Shown here piece after piece: positions 24,123 through 33,199 of a DNA stretch of 64,000 nt. The DNA lies in the NCBI RefSeq assembly GCF_006149045.1, contig NZ_VBSN01000049.1:434001-498000 (forward strand), given 5' to 3'. The notes under the pieces are model-generated. The model saw nothing but the letters and a program-made list of their open reading frames with translations. It was not told the origin of the DNA and ran no database searches. This DNA comes from Dyadobacter flavalbus. GTDB lineage: Bacteria; Bacteroidota; Bacteroidia; Cytophagales; Spirosomataceae. The translations under genes and the position numbers were made by a program. Positions within the stretch are counted from its first letter, which is position 1. Each line of letters opens with the position of its first letter.

Positions 24123-26018
24123 TTAAAATGCAAAACAGGAACAGCCCAGCGCACCCCAGAAAGCGGTATAATGATTGACCGGCACATTACTAAGCCTGGC
24201 TTTATCATGGTCGTGCCCGTGAATATCACAGCTACCCGTGCAGCAATGGACAGCATTTGTAATTTCCGAAGCAGCTGAATTTTCGCCTGAAATACTGCCT
24301 GAAGCATTCTTTCCGTGGCTCTTTCCGGAGTAAAACCCATTGTAAATCCTGGTTGGTGACCAGTCCGGAAGAATAGGAACAGGTTCGGGTGAGAGGGAAG
24401 AAAAATCATCTTTTGCATAGACAATCCGCCCGCCAACGATCGTGAGAACCGATTCGATACTTTGGATACTTTCTTCATCCACGGTGAAATAATCCTGATC
24501 CAGCACGGCCAGATCGGCCAGCATACCTATTTTTATATCTCCTTTTTTACCCTGCTCACTGGAAAACCAGGCTCCGCCTCTTGTATATAACTCCAGTGCG
24601 GTTTCCCGGCTCAGTCGTGTTTCCTGATTGTATAACTGCAAACCACCAACTGTACGTCCGGCCGAAAGCCAGTACATGGAAACCCATGGATTATAACTGC
24701 TTACCCGCGTGGCATCGGAACCGCCGCCGACGGGCACACCCATTTCCAGCATCCGTTTTACGGGCGGTGTATGCAGTGCAGCGGATGCACCATAGCGATC
24801 TGTAAAATATTCGCCCTGATAAGCCATTCTGCTTTGGATGGCAATGCCGCCACCCAGTGCTTTTACACGGTCGATATTGCGCTCGTCAATCGTTTCTGCG
24901 TGATCAAATATCCAGTGCAAACCGTTGAACGGAATTTCGCTGTTCACTTTTTCGAACACGTTCAGAAACCGCGTAATACTTTCGTTGTAAGTCGCATGCA
25001 GACGGAACGGCCAGCGTTTTTCCACCAGATGCCTCACCACTTTTTCGAGTTCGGCTTCCATATTTTCATGCAGATCCGGACGCGGCTGCAAAAAATCTTC
25101 AAAATCTGCTGCTGAAAAAACCAGCATCTCCCCCGCCCCGTTGTGCCGGTACATGTCATTGCCCTGATGCAGTTTTACGGAGCCGGTCCAGTTTTCAAAA
25201 TCTTCCAGTTCATGTTTTGGCCGCTGTGTAAACAGGTTGTAGGCAATGCGGACAGTCAGTTGCTTCTGCTCATTCAATTCACTTACAACCTGATAATCCT
25301 GTGGGAAATTCTGAAAACCGCCACCGGCATCAATGACGCTTGTTATGCCAAAACGGTTGAGTTCTGTCATAAAATGACGCGTGGAATTGATCTGGTGTTC
25401 CAGCGAAAGTTTGGGTCCTTTTGCCAGTGTGGCATACAATATCATCGCATTCGGTGTAGCGATGATCAGTCCGGTCGGTTCTCCGTTGGCATCCCTTTGG
25501 ATTTCACTACCGGCAGGCGCCGGTGTATCTCTGGTAAACCCTACTGCTTTCAACGCTGCGCGGTTCAAAAGTGCCCGGTCATATAAATGAAGAATAAATA
25601 CCGGTGTTTCGGGTGCAATCGCATTGATTTCATCCAAAGTCGGCAGGCGTCTTTCAGCAAACTGGAATTCGTACCAGCCTCCCACCACACGCACCCACTG
25701 CGGCGAGGGTGTCCGGTAAACCTGCTCTTTAAGCATTCTTAAAGCATCGGCCAGTGAAGGCACTCCGTCCCACCGGAGTTCCAGATTGTAATTCAGCCCG
25801 CCGCGGATCAGGTGAATGTGCGAATCATTGATTCCGGGAATGACCCGTTTCTTTTTCAGATCAATACTTTTGGTGCCTTCTGAGATATAGGGCATGATTT
25901 CACTGTCACTTCCAACGGCTATAAATTTTCCGTCCTGAATGGCAACGGCCGTAATGCCTGAGGTTTGATTTTCAATGATATGTATTTTACCGTTGTACAG
26001 AACAAGGTCAGCTTTCAT
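24123..26018 (-). CDS. Amidohydrolase family protein (YtcJ-like) with Cys/His-rich tail
   Basis: A 631-residue metal-dependent hydrolase of the amidohydrolase_3/YtcJ group, probably acting on an amide or cyclic amide. It has the metal motif NDSHIHL near residue 65, HATYNESITRF, HAETIDERNID, GGGSDATRVSSYNPW and a C-terminal sandwich segment with KIGMLADLAVLDQDYF. The catalytic domain ends near residue 545. An additional tail of about 80 residues ends with CCTGSCDIHGHDHD and GCSCFAF, which looks like a metal-binding extension. No signal peptide is seen. It sits between an exported M17 N-domain gene (56 bp upstream) and doxX. Confidence 0.9.
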   Translation of the reverse strand: MKADLVLYNGKIHIIENQTSGITAVAIQDGKFIAVGSDSEIMPYISEGTKSIDLKKKRVIPGINDSHIHLIRGGLNYNLELRWDGVPSLADALRMLKEQVYRTPSPQWVRVVGGWYEFQFAERRLPTLDEINAIAPETPVFILHLYDRALLNRAALKAVGFTRDTPAPAGSEIQRDANGEPTGLIIATPNAMILYATLAKGPKLSLEHQINSTRHFMTELNRFGITSVIDAGGGFQNFPQDYQVVSELNEQKQLTVRIAYNLFTQRPKHELEDFENWTGSVKLHQGNDMYRHNGAGEMLVFSAADFEDFLQPRPDLHENMEAELEKVVRHLVEKRWPFRLHATYNESITRFLNVFEKVNSEIPFNGLHWIFDHAETIDERNIDRVKALGGGIAIQSRMAYQGEYFTDRYGASAALHTPPVKRMLEMGVPVGGGSDATRVSSYNPWVSMYWLSAGRTVGGLQLYNQETRLSRETALELYTRGGAWFSSEQGKKGDIKIGMLADLAVLDQDYFTVDEESIQSIESVLTIVGGRIVYAKDDFSSLSPEPVPILPDWSPTRIYNGFYSGKSHGKNASGSISGENSAASEITNAVHCCTGSCDIHGHDHDKARLSNVPVNHYTAFWGALGCSCFAF

Positions 26019-26074
26019 AAGACAATACCGGTTTTATTGAAAGACATTCACCTGGAAGCAAAGTCTTTGAAGAT

Positions 26075-26815
26075 TTAATTATGGAATGTGGCAATGGCTT
26101 CTTTGATCCCTTCTCCGGCTACGGTATAAAATGCAGGTCCGGCAAGCAGCGTGATTTTGGCAAGCGGTTTATAAGCGGCCATCTTTTTGCTTTTCAGATA
26201 AGCCTGCGTGCGGTAAGCTTCAAAAGATCCTTTTACGACATTGGCTGCAACAAGCGCCGTGGGAGAATCAATACCTGCATCCTTCAGATCACTGGCAAAT
26301 GCGTAACTGCTCACACCAAGCCGCAATGCTTCGCGCATGGCTGCAGCACCAATGGCTGTCATCAGATCCGGACTAAATTTGTTTCTGTCTCCCAAACCAA
26401 TCAGTAAAACCTGCCTGGGCGAAACCATGCCTGCGGGCGGCGTGATCAGCAGTGTCTCAAAGGCATGACCTGTAAATTTGCCGCTTTTACGAAGATCCGT
26501 AATGATGCCTTTCAGGTCATGGTCCAGGTGTACCATGCCGTTGATGGCAGCCGGTAAAGCGGGCGGAGAATTAAAAATATCCCCTTCGGTATATTCAAAA
26601 ACACAGGCGATCTGCAGAGGCGTTGATTCGGTGGAAGGGCCTTGTACCATACCTTCAATCTGAACGCCGTCAATCGTTCCCCAGATCGTGTGTGTTCCAA
26701 CGGCACTTGCGGTCTGCTTTTCAGTTGTTGTTTCTTGTGCGATTGCCAGTGAAAAGAGCATCACTGACAGAAAGCAGATCAAAACGGACTGTCTTGACAA
26801 AATCAGTATTTTCAT
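26075..26815 (-). CDS. Exported protein consisting only of an M17 peptidase N-terminal domain
   Basis: A 246-residue protein with a signal peptide (about residues 1-26, LICFLSVMLFSLAIAQ). The rest resembles the macro-like N-terminal domain of leucyl aminopeptidases (PF02789 type): DHDLKGIITDLRKSGKFTGH, LLIGLGDRNKFSPDLMTAIG and the final VAGEGIKEAIATFHN. The catalytic two-metal peptidase domain is absent, so it cannot cleave peptides in the usual way. It may bind a small ligand in the periplasm. It is cotranscribed with the amidohydrolase and porin genes. Confidence 0.72.
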   Translation of the reverse strand: MKILILSRQSVLICFLSVMLFSLAIAQETTTEKQTASAVGTHTIWGTIDGVQIEGMVQGPSTESTPLQIACVFEYTEGDIFNSPPALPAAINGMVHLDHDLKGIITDLRKSGKFTGHAFETLLITPPAGMVSPRQVLLIGLGDRNKFSPDLMTAIGAAAMREALRLGVSSYAFASDLKDAGIDSPTALVAANVVKGSFEAYRTQAYLKSKKMAAYKPLAKITLLAGPAFYTVAGEGIKEAIATFHN

Positions 26816-26862
26816 CTTAACATGGATTTGGAAAAAGGTTGATAATTTTTTGCGCGCATGTC

Positions 26863-28329
26863 TCAGAATTTGAAAACAGCGCGGGTATTGATAAAAAGAC
26901 CATCTTTGGAACCGGGAATGATATCATCAATAAAACCGCCTGTTTTGAAATACTGAATTCCTGTATTCAATGAAATGAACCTGTTCAATCCGTACATAAG
27001 ACTGGCCAGACAGGCCGTACCGATGTATCTTTTTTTTGAACCGGACCCCGCCAGATTGAACGTACCGCTGGGCCTGTAAACGCCATCGCTGAGCGAGTAG
27101 CGCCAGTTACAAACCACATCCAGCTGAAGGTTCAGCCTGGTGGACAGTGCCATGGTTCCATAAGGATGAATATCCATGAGGTTAACCGGTCCGACCTGCG
27201 GGCTGAACCCGAAATAACCTCCTTTGGGATAAAGCGGATTAAAGGTCTGCAGATTTCCGTCGCCTGCCTTTTTATCACCGGAAATGTAATCGTGGCGAAG
27301 GTTGATGCTGGGCTTGAACCTTACGTTCTCAAACAAGTAACCTATGTCCAGCGAACCTGTCCAGGCTTTGATATGCCCTTCACCGAATTTACCAAACTGA
27401 TAAGCTGCTTCCAGATTATAGATAAACCCACCGCCGTATTTCCAAAACCGGCCACCAAGCGTATGGCGCAGCTCCTTTTCATTTCCCTCTTCAAAAATGG
27501 AATGATCTCTTCTGATACCCAGGTAATACAGGTCCAGATTGCCTGCTTTGGGGACGATTGTTTTGGAATATGCACCCCACAGGTTTGCCTGTTTTACGGT
27601 TATGTTGTCAAATACACCGGTTCGTATTATATCAGCCATCATGATAAACCCGTCCAGAAACAGCCGTTCAGAAGCATACATTACTTTGGCTCCGGTAAAA
27701 TATAACCGTGCATTGGGACCTTCACGAACCGAAATCAGACGACCAGATCCATAATCCATTTCCTGTCTCCCGGCCCGGCCTGTCAACGTCCTTTTCTGAT
27801 CATGCCCAACTCTGAACTCCAGAAACAGATTCTGGATATTAAGCTGATCTTCGTCAATCGGCCTCGGACCGTTTTTTCTTCCGCCCTGCAAGGCACTTCT
27901 CAATTGACCGAATATCCTGAACCGTTCACCAAGATGAAGATCCCCATGCAGATCGTAACGCTGAAGGAGAAAGTTATTGCTTCCGATTTTCAGTCTTCCC
28001 CAGTCTTCATTATCAAAATTCACAACTTCCAGCCGGGCTTCTCCTCCGAAGGATGCATACGCATTTTTATCGGATGCGAGCGGAACGTATTTAATCCGGT
28101 TGTAAACGGTCCGTGCTGAATCCTGCCAGGATTTATAATTTTCATCATAACGCATAAGCTTATACGTCTGCGCCTGCAATCCCTTCCTTACGCAACAGCA
28201 GCAGAGCATCAGCAATACAACCCGGGACAACCCGGACAAAGAACGGCGATGATTCAAGGGACAGCTTACTCTCCGGCAGACCGGGCTGTACGGTAAAATA
28301 AGGTTAATGTTTAAGCATGTTGTGGGCAT
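26863..28329 (-). CDS. Alginate-export-type outer-membrane porin
   Basis: An outer-membrane beta-barrel of the alginate_exp (AlgE-like, PF13372) family. Recognisable parts are EARLEVVNFDNEDWG, LQRYDLHGDLHLGERFRIFG, QLRSALQGGRKNGPRPIDED, LTGRAGRQEMDYGSGRLISV and the C-terminal TRAVFKF with terminal Phe. The family includes both exporters and importers of small or sugar-like molecules, so alginate need not be the substrate. The start is uncertain: the frame opens at 28329, overlapping the YcaC gene by 26 bp, and the hydrophobic signal segment LSRVVLLMLCCCC begins only at about residue 34. Confidence 0.86.
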   Translation of the reverse strand: MPTTCLNINLILPYSPVCRRVSCPLNHRRSLSGLSRVVLLMLCCCCVRKGLQAQTYKLMRYDENYKSWQDSARTVYNRIKYVPLASDKNAYASFGGEARLEVVNFDNEDWGRLKIGSNNFLLQRYDLHGDLHLGERFRIFGQLRSALQGGRKNGPRPIDEDQLNIQNLFLEFRVGHDQKRTLTGRAGRQEMDYGSGRLISVREGPNARLYFTGAKVMYASERLFLDGFIMMADIIRTGVFDNITVKQANLWGAYSKTIVPKAGNLDLYYLGIRRDHSIFEEGNEKELRHTLGGRFWKYGGGFIYNLEAAYQFGKFGEGHIKAWTGSLDIGYLFENVRFKPSINLRHDYISGDKKAGDGNLQTFNPLYPKGGYFGFSPQVGPVNLMDIHPYGTMALSTRLNLQLDVVCNWRYSLSDGVYRPSGTFNLAGSGSKKRYIGTACLASLMYGLNRFISLNTGIQYFKTGGFIDDIIPGSKDGLFINTRAVFKF

Positions 28330-28936
28330 AATGTATACCTAAACCGTAAGAACCGCCGTATTTTTTCATCAGATCCGTGACGGCCACATAGCTTTCCTGT
28401 CTTGCCCAGTCGCGCTGCAGTTCCAGAAGATACTGAACAGAAGTGACCGGCTTCACCCCGGCATGCACCATGCGCTGAATGGCCCGTTCATGTGCCTCGA
28501 CCGACACATCACCACAAGCATCGGTAATTACAAAAACTTCGTAACCCTCCGTTAGTGCAGATAAGGCAGGTCCCACAATGCAAACACCCGTCCATAATCC
28601 GGCCAGTACCAGCTTTTGTTTTCCGGTACCGACAATGGCATTATAAGCCGCTTCGTCCTCCCAGGTATTCATGGTAGTCCGGTCAAGGTACCCGGAAGTT
28701 GCCACAGGATAAAATTCTTCCACATCCGGAAAAACTGGTCCTGAAAAACTTTCCTCTGCAACGGTCGTGACAATGGTAGGAACGTTGAAAATTTTGGAAG
28801 CGCCTGCGATGATGGCTACATTGGTTCTCAGCTCGCTGATGTCGATGCTGTGTGTCGCAAAGGCCATCTGGCCTTCGAAATCAATCAATACCAAGGCATG
28901 GTTTTCCGGAGAGAGTAAATTTGGAGATGGTTTCAT
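28304..28936 (-). CDS. Isochorismatase-like hydrolase (YcaC type)
   Basis: A cysteine hydrolase of about 210 residues related to YcaC. Family features are LLSPENHALVLIDFEGQMAF with the catalytic Asp, a Lys in TGKQKLVLAG, and the catalytic Cys in GLWTGVCIVGPAL. An ATG at 28963 is also possible; the second ATG at 28936 gives the usual start. These enzymes cleave small amides or act on isochorismate-like compounds. The 3' end overlaps the porin frame, pointing to translational coupling. Confidence 0.88.
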   Translation of the reverse strand: MKPSPNLLSPENHALVLIDFEGQMAFATHSIDISELRTNVAIIAGASKIFNVPTIVTTVAEESFSGPVFPDVEEFYPVATSGYLDRTTMNTWEDEAAYNAIVGTGKQKLVLAGLWTGVCIVGPALSALTEGYEVFVITDACGDVSVEAHERAIQRMVHAGVKPVTSVQYLLELQRDWARQESYVAVTDLMKKYGGSYGLGIHYAHNMLKH

Positions 28937-29065
28937 ACAAAAAACACCAATTTTAAATGACATATTTATTAATCAACAAGATGATTACGCTATAACATAC
29001 CGACACCGATAAGAACCAATGTCGGAAGTCATTAACACGTTCATTCATCAAAAAGCATTGGCTGA

Positions 29066-29887
29066 TCAGGATTCAATAAAAGCCAACAGATCGGCATTGA
29101 TCGTAGCCGCTTCGGTGGTGGGCATACCATGCGGAAAGCCTGGGTAAGAAATCAGTTTTCCATTTTTCAATAATTTAACAGCCTTGGCACCGGAGATCGA
29201 AAACGGAACGATCTGGTCATCCTCACCATGCAATACCAAAACCGGAATATCCACACTTTGAAGGTCTTCGGTAAAGTCCGTTTCGGAAAAAGCCCTGATT
29301 CCGTCATAATGCGCTTTAATGCTACCCATCATGCCCTGACGCCACCAGTTATCCCGAATGCCTTGCGACACATTGGCTCCTTCCCGATTGTAGCCATAAA
29401 AGGGCAGCGTAAAATCCTGGAAATATTGTGGGCGATGGGTCGCCGTACCTTCCCGTATTTCATCGAAAACCGACATCGGAATACCGTCGGGGTTCGTTTC
29501 AGTTTGAACCATGAGCGGTGTAACCGCGCTAATTAAAACAGCTTTAACAACCCTTTCCCCGCCATATTTGGCTACATAACGGATCACTTCACCGCCTCCG
29601 GTTGAGTGGCCGATGTGAATGGCATCTTTTATATCAAGAAACTCCATCAGCTCTGCGACATCAGCTACATACGTTTCCATGTTATGCCCCTGGGACGTTT
29701 GGGACGAACGTCCATGCCCACGTCGGTCATGGGCAATTACACGAAATCCCTTGTTTACAAAAAACATCATCTGCGCATCCCAGTCATCGCTTGACAAAGG
29801 CCAGCCATGATGAAAAACAATGGGTTGCCCTGTTCCCCAATCCTTGTAATAAATTTCTGTTCCGTCAGTTACCGTGATCTTGCTCAT
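29066..29887 (-). CDS. Alpha/beta hydrolase (non-haem chloroperoxidase-like)
   Basis: A 273-residue alpha/beta hydrolase close to the so-called non-haem chloroperoxidases. The oxyanion region is HHGWPLSSDDWDAQM, the nucleophile Ser95 is in GHSTGGGE, the acid is in LHGEDDQIVPF and the histidine in FPHGMPTT. The triad is complete. It is the first gene of a reverse-strand run down to about 23.2 kb and likely hydrolyses an ester. No signal peptide is present. Confidence 0.9.
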   Translation of the reverse strand: MSKITVTDGTEIYYKDWGTGQPIVFHHGWPLSSDDWDAQMMFFVNKGFRVIAHDRRGHGRSSQTSQGHNMETYVADVAELMEFLDIKDAIHIGHSTGGGEVIRYVAKYGGERVVKAVLISAVTPLMVQTETNPDGIPMSVFDEIREGTATHRPQYFQDFTLPFYGYNREGANVSQGIRDNWWRQGMMGSIKAHYDGIRAFSETDFTEDLQSVDIPVLVLHGEDDQIVPFSISGAKAVKLLKNGKLISYPGFPHGMPTTEAATINADLLAFIES

Positions 29888-30203
29888 AATTGTAAAGATT
29901 AAATGTTGATTGTCATTAAAAGTCAGCTACATGCATTCCGCATTTTCACAGGCATACCTTTACGCATCGTTTGCTTGCTATTGCGGCGTATGGATAACCT
30001 TATCAAATAGTTGGAAGAAGTAATGATTGAATCTCTTTTGCCGGAACAAACTTACAGGATGCAGGGAGGCTCATTGCAGTACAAATTGATGATATTCCAG
30101 TAAAAACAGGGGATTTCATCCTTGACCAGGCCCGGCGGAAGGTAGCCAGTTCAATAAAAACATAAGTATAGAAGCACCATTTCTGATGGATGCACGGCAG
30201 GCA
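29888..30203. other. Intergenic stretch of about 316 bp
   Basis: No gene, relic or strong hairpin was found. It should contain the promoter of the reverse-strand run that starts at 29887, but no clear TANNTTTG box was recognised. Confidence 0.5.
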
Positions 30204-30674
30204 CTACGGGTTATCGGGACCACTGCTCCATATATGCTGCCCGTTTGGGAGAAAATCCGGTCTGTTCCCTTCCGGCTGCAGGCGGTACAGGAGTTTGGCA
30301 GAGTTCCAGTAAAATACCCTTAGTTCAACAACTTTCTCAGCCTTTATTTGCCAGGAATGCACAAAAGGTAACACGCTTGGCTCGTTGTCAATTCTTAGAA
30401 TACCTTCAAACAAACCAGTTGTAATGATGGAATCTTGTTGATCATCTTCCGGGGTGAAATAGATCAGCGAGTGAACACGCAGGTTCTCACAGATTGTATA
30501 GAGTTGCGACATCATGGTTAAGAATCCGCTTCTGCCCTGGTATTCACGATCCGTTGGCCCGTGTCCAACGATATATATCGCGATTTTCTCATCCAGTAGC
30601 GGCAGAATTCGACTTAAATTATTGTCTGTAAAAACACTGTAAACATTTTCAACAATTTGCTTGGGATCTGCCAT
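30204..30674 (-). CDS. NTF2-like/SnoaL-type protein
   Basis: A 156-residue soluble protein with the NTF2-like pattern: IVENVYSVFTDNNLSRILPL, DEKIAIYIVGHG, then EYQGRSGFLTMMSQL and a beta-rich end SWQIKAEKVVELRVFYWNS. No catalytic residues can be assigned. It is divergent from the response regulator at 31117 with a 442-bp gap. Function unknown beyond a probable small-ligand pocket. Confidence 0.75.
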   Translation of the reverse strand: MADPKQIVENVYSVFTDNNLSRILPLLDEKIAIYIVGHGPTDREYQGRSGFLTMMSQLYTICENLRVHSLIYFTPEDDQQDSIITTGLFEGILRIDNEPSVLPFVHSWQIKAEKVVELRVFYWNSAKLLYRLQPEGNRPDFLPNGQHIWSSGPDNP

Positions 30675-30955
30675 AGGACAACAAGAGTAAATAGATTTAC
30701 CAAAGGGGTTATCAAGAGGAATGCCAGGCTGTTCAACGAACCAAAAAATGGGTTTTATATTAGAATTACGGCCTCAATATGCTCATTATCAGCCCAGCCT
30801 GGACCTTGCTTAATGCTGACTGACCTGCTTGTATCACATCTTATTCTGGAGGAATCCAAAATAACTGGAGTTTTTAGAATTTTCCGTAGAAAATACCAGT
30901 GCTAGGCAGGTCTGCTCCATTTACACCCGTGTTTTATTCGCATTATTTTTGTTCA

Positions 30956-30983
30956 TTTGCCACCGTTATATGTCCTAATTTTG
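30956..30983 (+). promoter_or_regulatory. Putative promoter of the two-component operon
   Basis: TTTG (30956-30959) and TAATTTTG (30976-30983) with a 16-nt gap fit the Bacteroidota -33/-7 pattern, about 133 bp upstream of the response regulator start. The rest of the 442-bp gap (30675-31116) holds nothing else recognisable. Confidence 0.42.
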
Positions 30984-31116
30984 AGCTGAGAACAGAATTA
31001 GCGGCGCTGGCCTGCAGCACACTGCCGCTTGTACAAACCCCGGTACGAAAGGGTATAATTCTTGTATTCCCCTGACGATGCATTCTGTACATGCTTTCTT
31101 TAATCGATTTTGAGCT

Positions 31117-33174
31117 ATGCAACCAATCATCAATACTTCTCTTTCCTCCACTTCATCCTGTAAAATTCTCATTGTAGAAGACGAATACATCATTGCAAAT
31201 GATCTGGAATTGATTTTAAGCGAGGCGGGCTACCCGGTCATCGGCATTGCTGACTCCTTTGGAGAAGCTTTGTCTCTTATAGCGGAGCAAAGACCCGATA
31301 TGATCTTGCTGGACATTTATCTGAAGGGACGTGAAACAGGGATTGATCTGGCCAAGCGACTGGAAGAGCTTGGCATTCCATTTATTTATATATCTGCAAA
31401 CGACAACAGAAGTGTGCTGGAAGCGGTAAAAGCTACGCAGCCAATTGGCTATATTGTTAAACCATTTCGGGAAAAAGATCTTCTTACGACTCTGGAAATC
31501 AGCCGCTACCGCCACGCTCACAGTGTTGAGATGAAATTAAGGGAAGAAAAGGCTCTTCAGATTGCCCTCACTGACGCTATGTCGGGTACAGGAAATTGGG
31601 AGCAGAAGCTTCTGAAGGCGGCCAAGGTCTTCCAGCCACATATCTCGTTTGATTTCATATCGATTCGATACCAAAAGAAGGACAACGTCACCTTTTATAA
31701 TTACTATCGTGTCGGCTCCGACGAGTATGAAATCATTAACATGCCTGCTATCGGACAAATGACGAATGAAGCTCCGGAGCCTCTATTATCTGAAACCAAG
31801 GACGCACCTTCCGGCCCTGTACTCTATACCAGGGAAACTTTCCCTATCTTCTTTGAACAATCTCCTTTGGGACAGTTACTGGTTAAAACATTCCGACTGG
31901 AATCGGCCATAGTCATGCCACTGAAAGTGGGGCAAATGGAAACATTCTATCTCACGTTTCTAAGTCGCAAGCCTCATACTTATTCTTTGGGGCATATCCG
32001 GTTACTGGAGCGGCTCGAACAACCCATTGTGCTGATCATGGAGCGGGTTCTGGCCTTTGAGGAAGTGGCCCGACTCAGCGAAAAACTAAGACAGGAAAAC
32101 AACTATTTACAGGAAGAGGTAAAAACGTTTGCTAATTTCGAAGAGATCATTGGCCGGAGCCAACAGCTGCTGCACGTTTTTGATCAGGTAACCCAGGTGG
32201 CCAATACGGATACGACTGTACTTGTGTTAGGTGAAAGCGGGACCGGAAAGGAACTGATAGCCCGTGCACTCCATAACCTGTCGGCAAGGAAAGATAAGAT
32301 TCTGGTGAAGATCAACTGCGCAACCCTGCCGGCCAATTTAATCGAATCCGAGCTTTTTGGCCATGAGAAGGGCGCATTTACCGGCGCTTTTGAAAAACGG
32401 ATCGGCAAGTTTGAGTTAGCGCATGGCGGAACCATTTTTCTGGATGAAGTGGGCGAGCTGCCGCTTGAGTTACAAGCCAAACTTCTGCGTGTACTTCAGG
32501 AAAAAGAGATTGAACGAGTCGGCGGCAAGACGATTATCAAAACGGATGTACGCGTGCTGGCCGCTACAAACCGGTATCTTGAAAAGGAAGTAGCCGAAGG
32601 CCGGTTCAGGATGGATCTGTACTTTCGGCTGGCTACATTTCCGATTACCCTGCCTTCCTTACGGGAAAGGCCTGGTGACATACCTCTTCTAGCTCAGTTT
32701 TTTGCCCAGCGGTCGGCCCGTAAATTAGGTAAACCGTTTATCGGAATGAGTGAATCTCTCTTGAATGAGCTGGTTAAATACAGCTGGCCGGGCAACATTC
32801 GTGAACTGGAGAATGTGATTGAACAGGCTGTCATTATCAATGATGGCCAGACAACGCTGAAACTGGGCCGTCCATTGGTCAATACCCTGTTCGCTACGAC
32901 TTTTTCAGCTTCCGTACTTCAGCCGGATGCCGGTTTCAAAACTGGCAGTTCAACGCCAAAGGATTTGCATGACGTTAAACAGATTCAGCAGGATACAGAA
33001 CGGGAATATATCCTGGCAATTCTGAAACAAACTAATGGCCGGATCCGGGGAAGCGGCGGAGCTGCCGAGCTAATGAATCTAAAGCCAACAACACTCGAAT
33101 ATCGAATGGATAAACTAGGTATCCGGAAAGTACTTTCAGTGCAGCCGCCCAAGGCTCATTCTGACATTGCCTGA
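31117..33174 (+). CDS. Sigma54-dependent response regulator (REC-GAF-AAA-HTH)
   Basis: A 685-residue activator of sigma54 promoters. Residues 15-130 form a receiver domain with acidic residues at 21-23, phospho-acceptor Asp66 in [10 protein letters not shown] and Lys115 in IVKPF. A GAF-like region spans about 155-310. The AAA domain follows with Walker A GESGTGKE (about 372-379), the sigma54 contact loop GAFTGA (419-424), Walker [12 protein letters not shown] and [12 protein letters not shown] Fis-type helix-turn-helix closes the protein ([20 protein letters not shown]). The histidine kinase gene follows directly, so the two likely form one signalling pair. Target promoters are not evident here. 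Confidence 0.93.
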   Translation: MQPIINTSLSSTSSCKILIVEDEYIIANDLELILSEAGYPVIGIADSFGEALSLIAEQRPDMILLDIYLKGRETGIDLAKRLEELGIPFIYISANDNRSVLEAVKATQPIGYIVKPFREKDLLTTLEISRYRHAHSVEMKLREEKALQIALTDAMSGTGNWEQKLLKAAKVFQPHISFDFISIRYQKKDNVTFYNYYRVGSDEYEIINMPAIGQMTNEAPEPLLSETKDAPSGPVLYTRETFPIFFEQSPLGQLLVKTFRLESAIVMPLKVGQMETFYLTFLSRKPHTYSLGHIRLLERLEQPIVLIMERVLAFEEVARLSEKLRQENNYLQEEVKTFANFEEIIGRSQQLLHVFDQVTQVANTDTTVLVLGESGTGKELIARALHNLSARKDKILVKINCATLPANLIESELFGHEKGAFTGAFEKRIGKFELAHGGTIFLDEVGELPLELQAKLLRVLQEKEIERVGGKTIIKTDVRVLAATNRYLEKEVAEGRFRMDLYFRLATFPITLPSLRERPGDIPLLAQFFAQRSARKLGKPFIGMSESLLNELVKYSWPGNIRELENVIEQAVIINDGQTTLKLGRPLVNTLFATTFSASVLQPDAGFKTGSSTPKDLHDVKQIQQDTEREYILAILKQTNGRIRGSGGAAELMNLKPTTLEYRMDKLGIRKVLSVQPPKAHSDIA

Positions 33175-33199
33175 ATGCCGTTTATTCAGGCGAGCAGAA

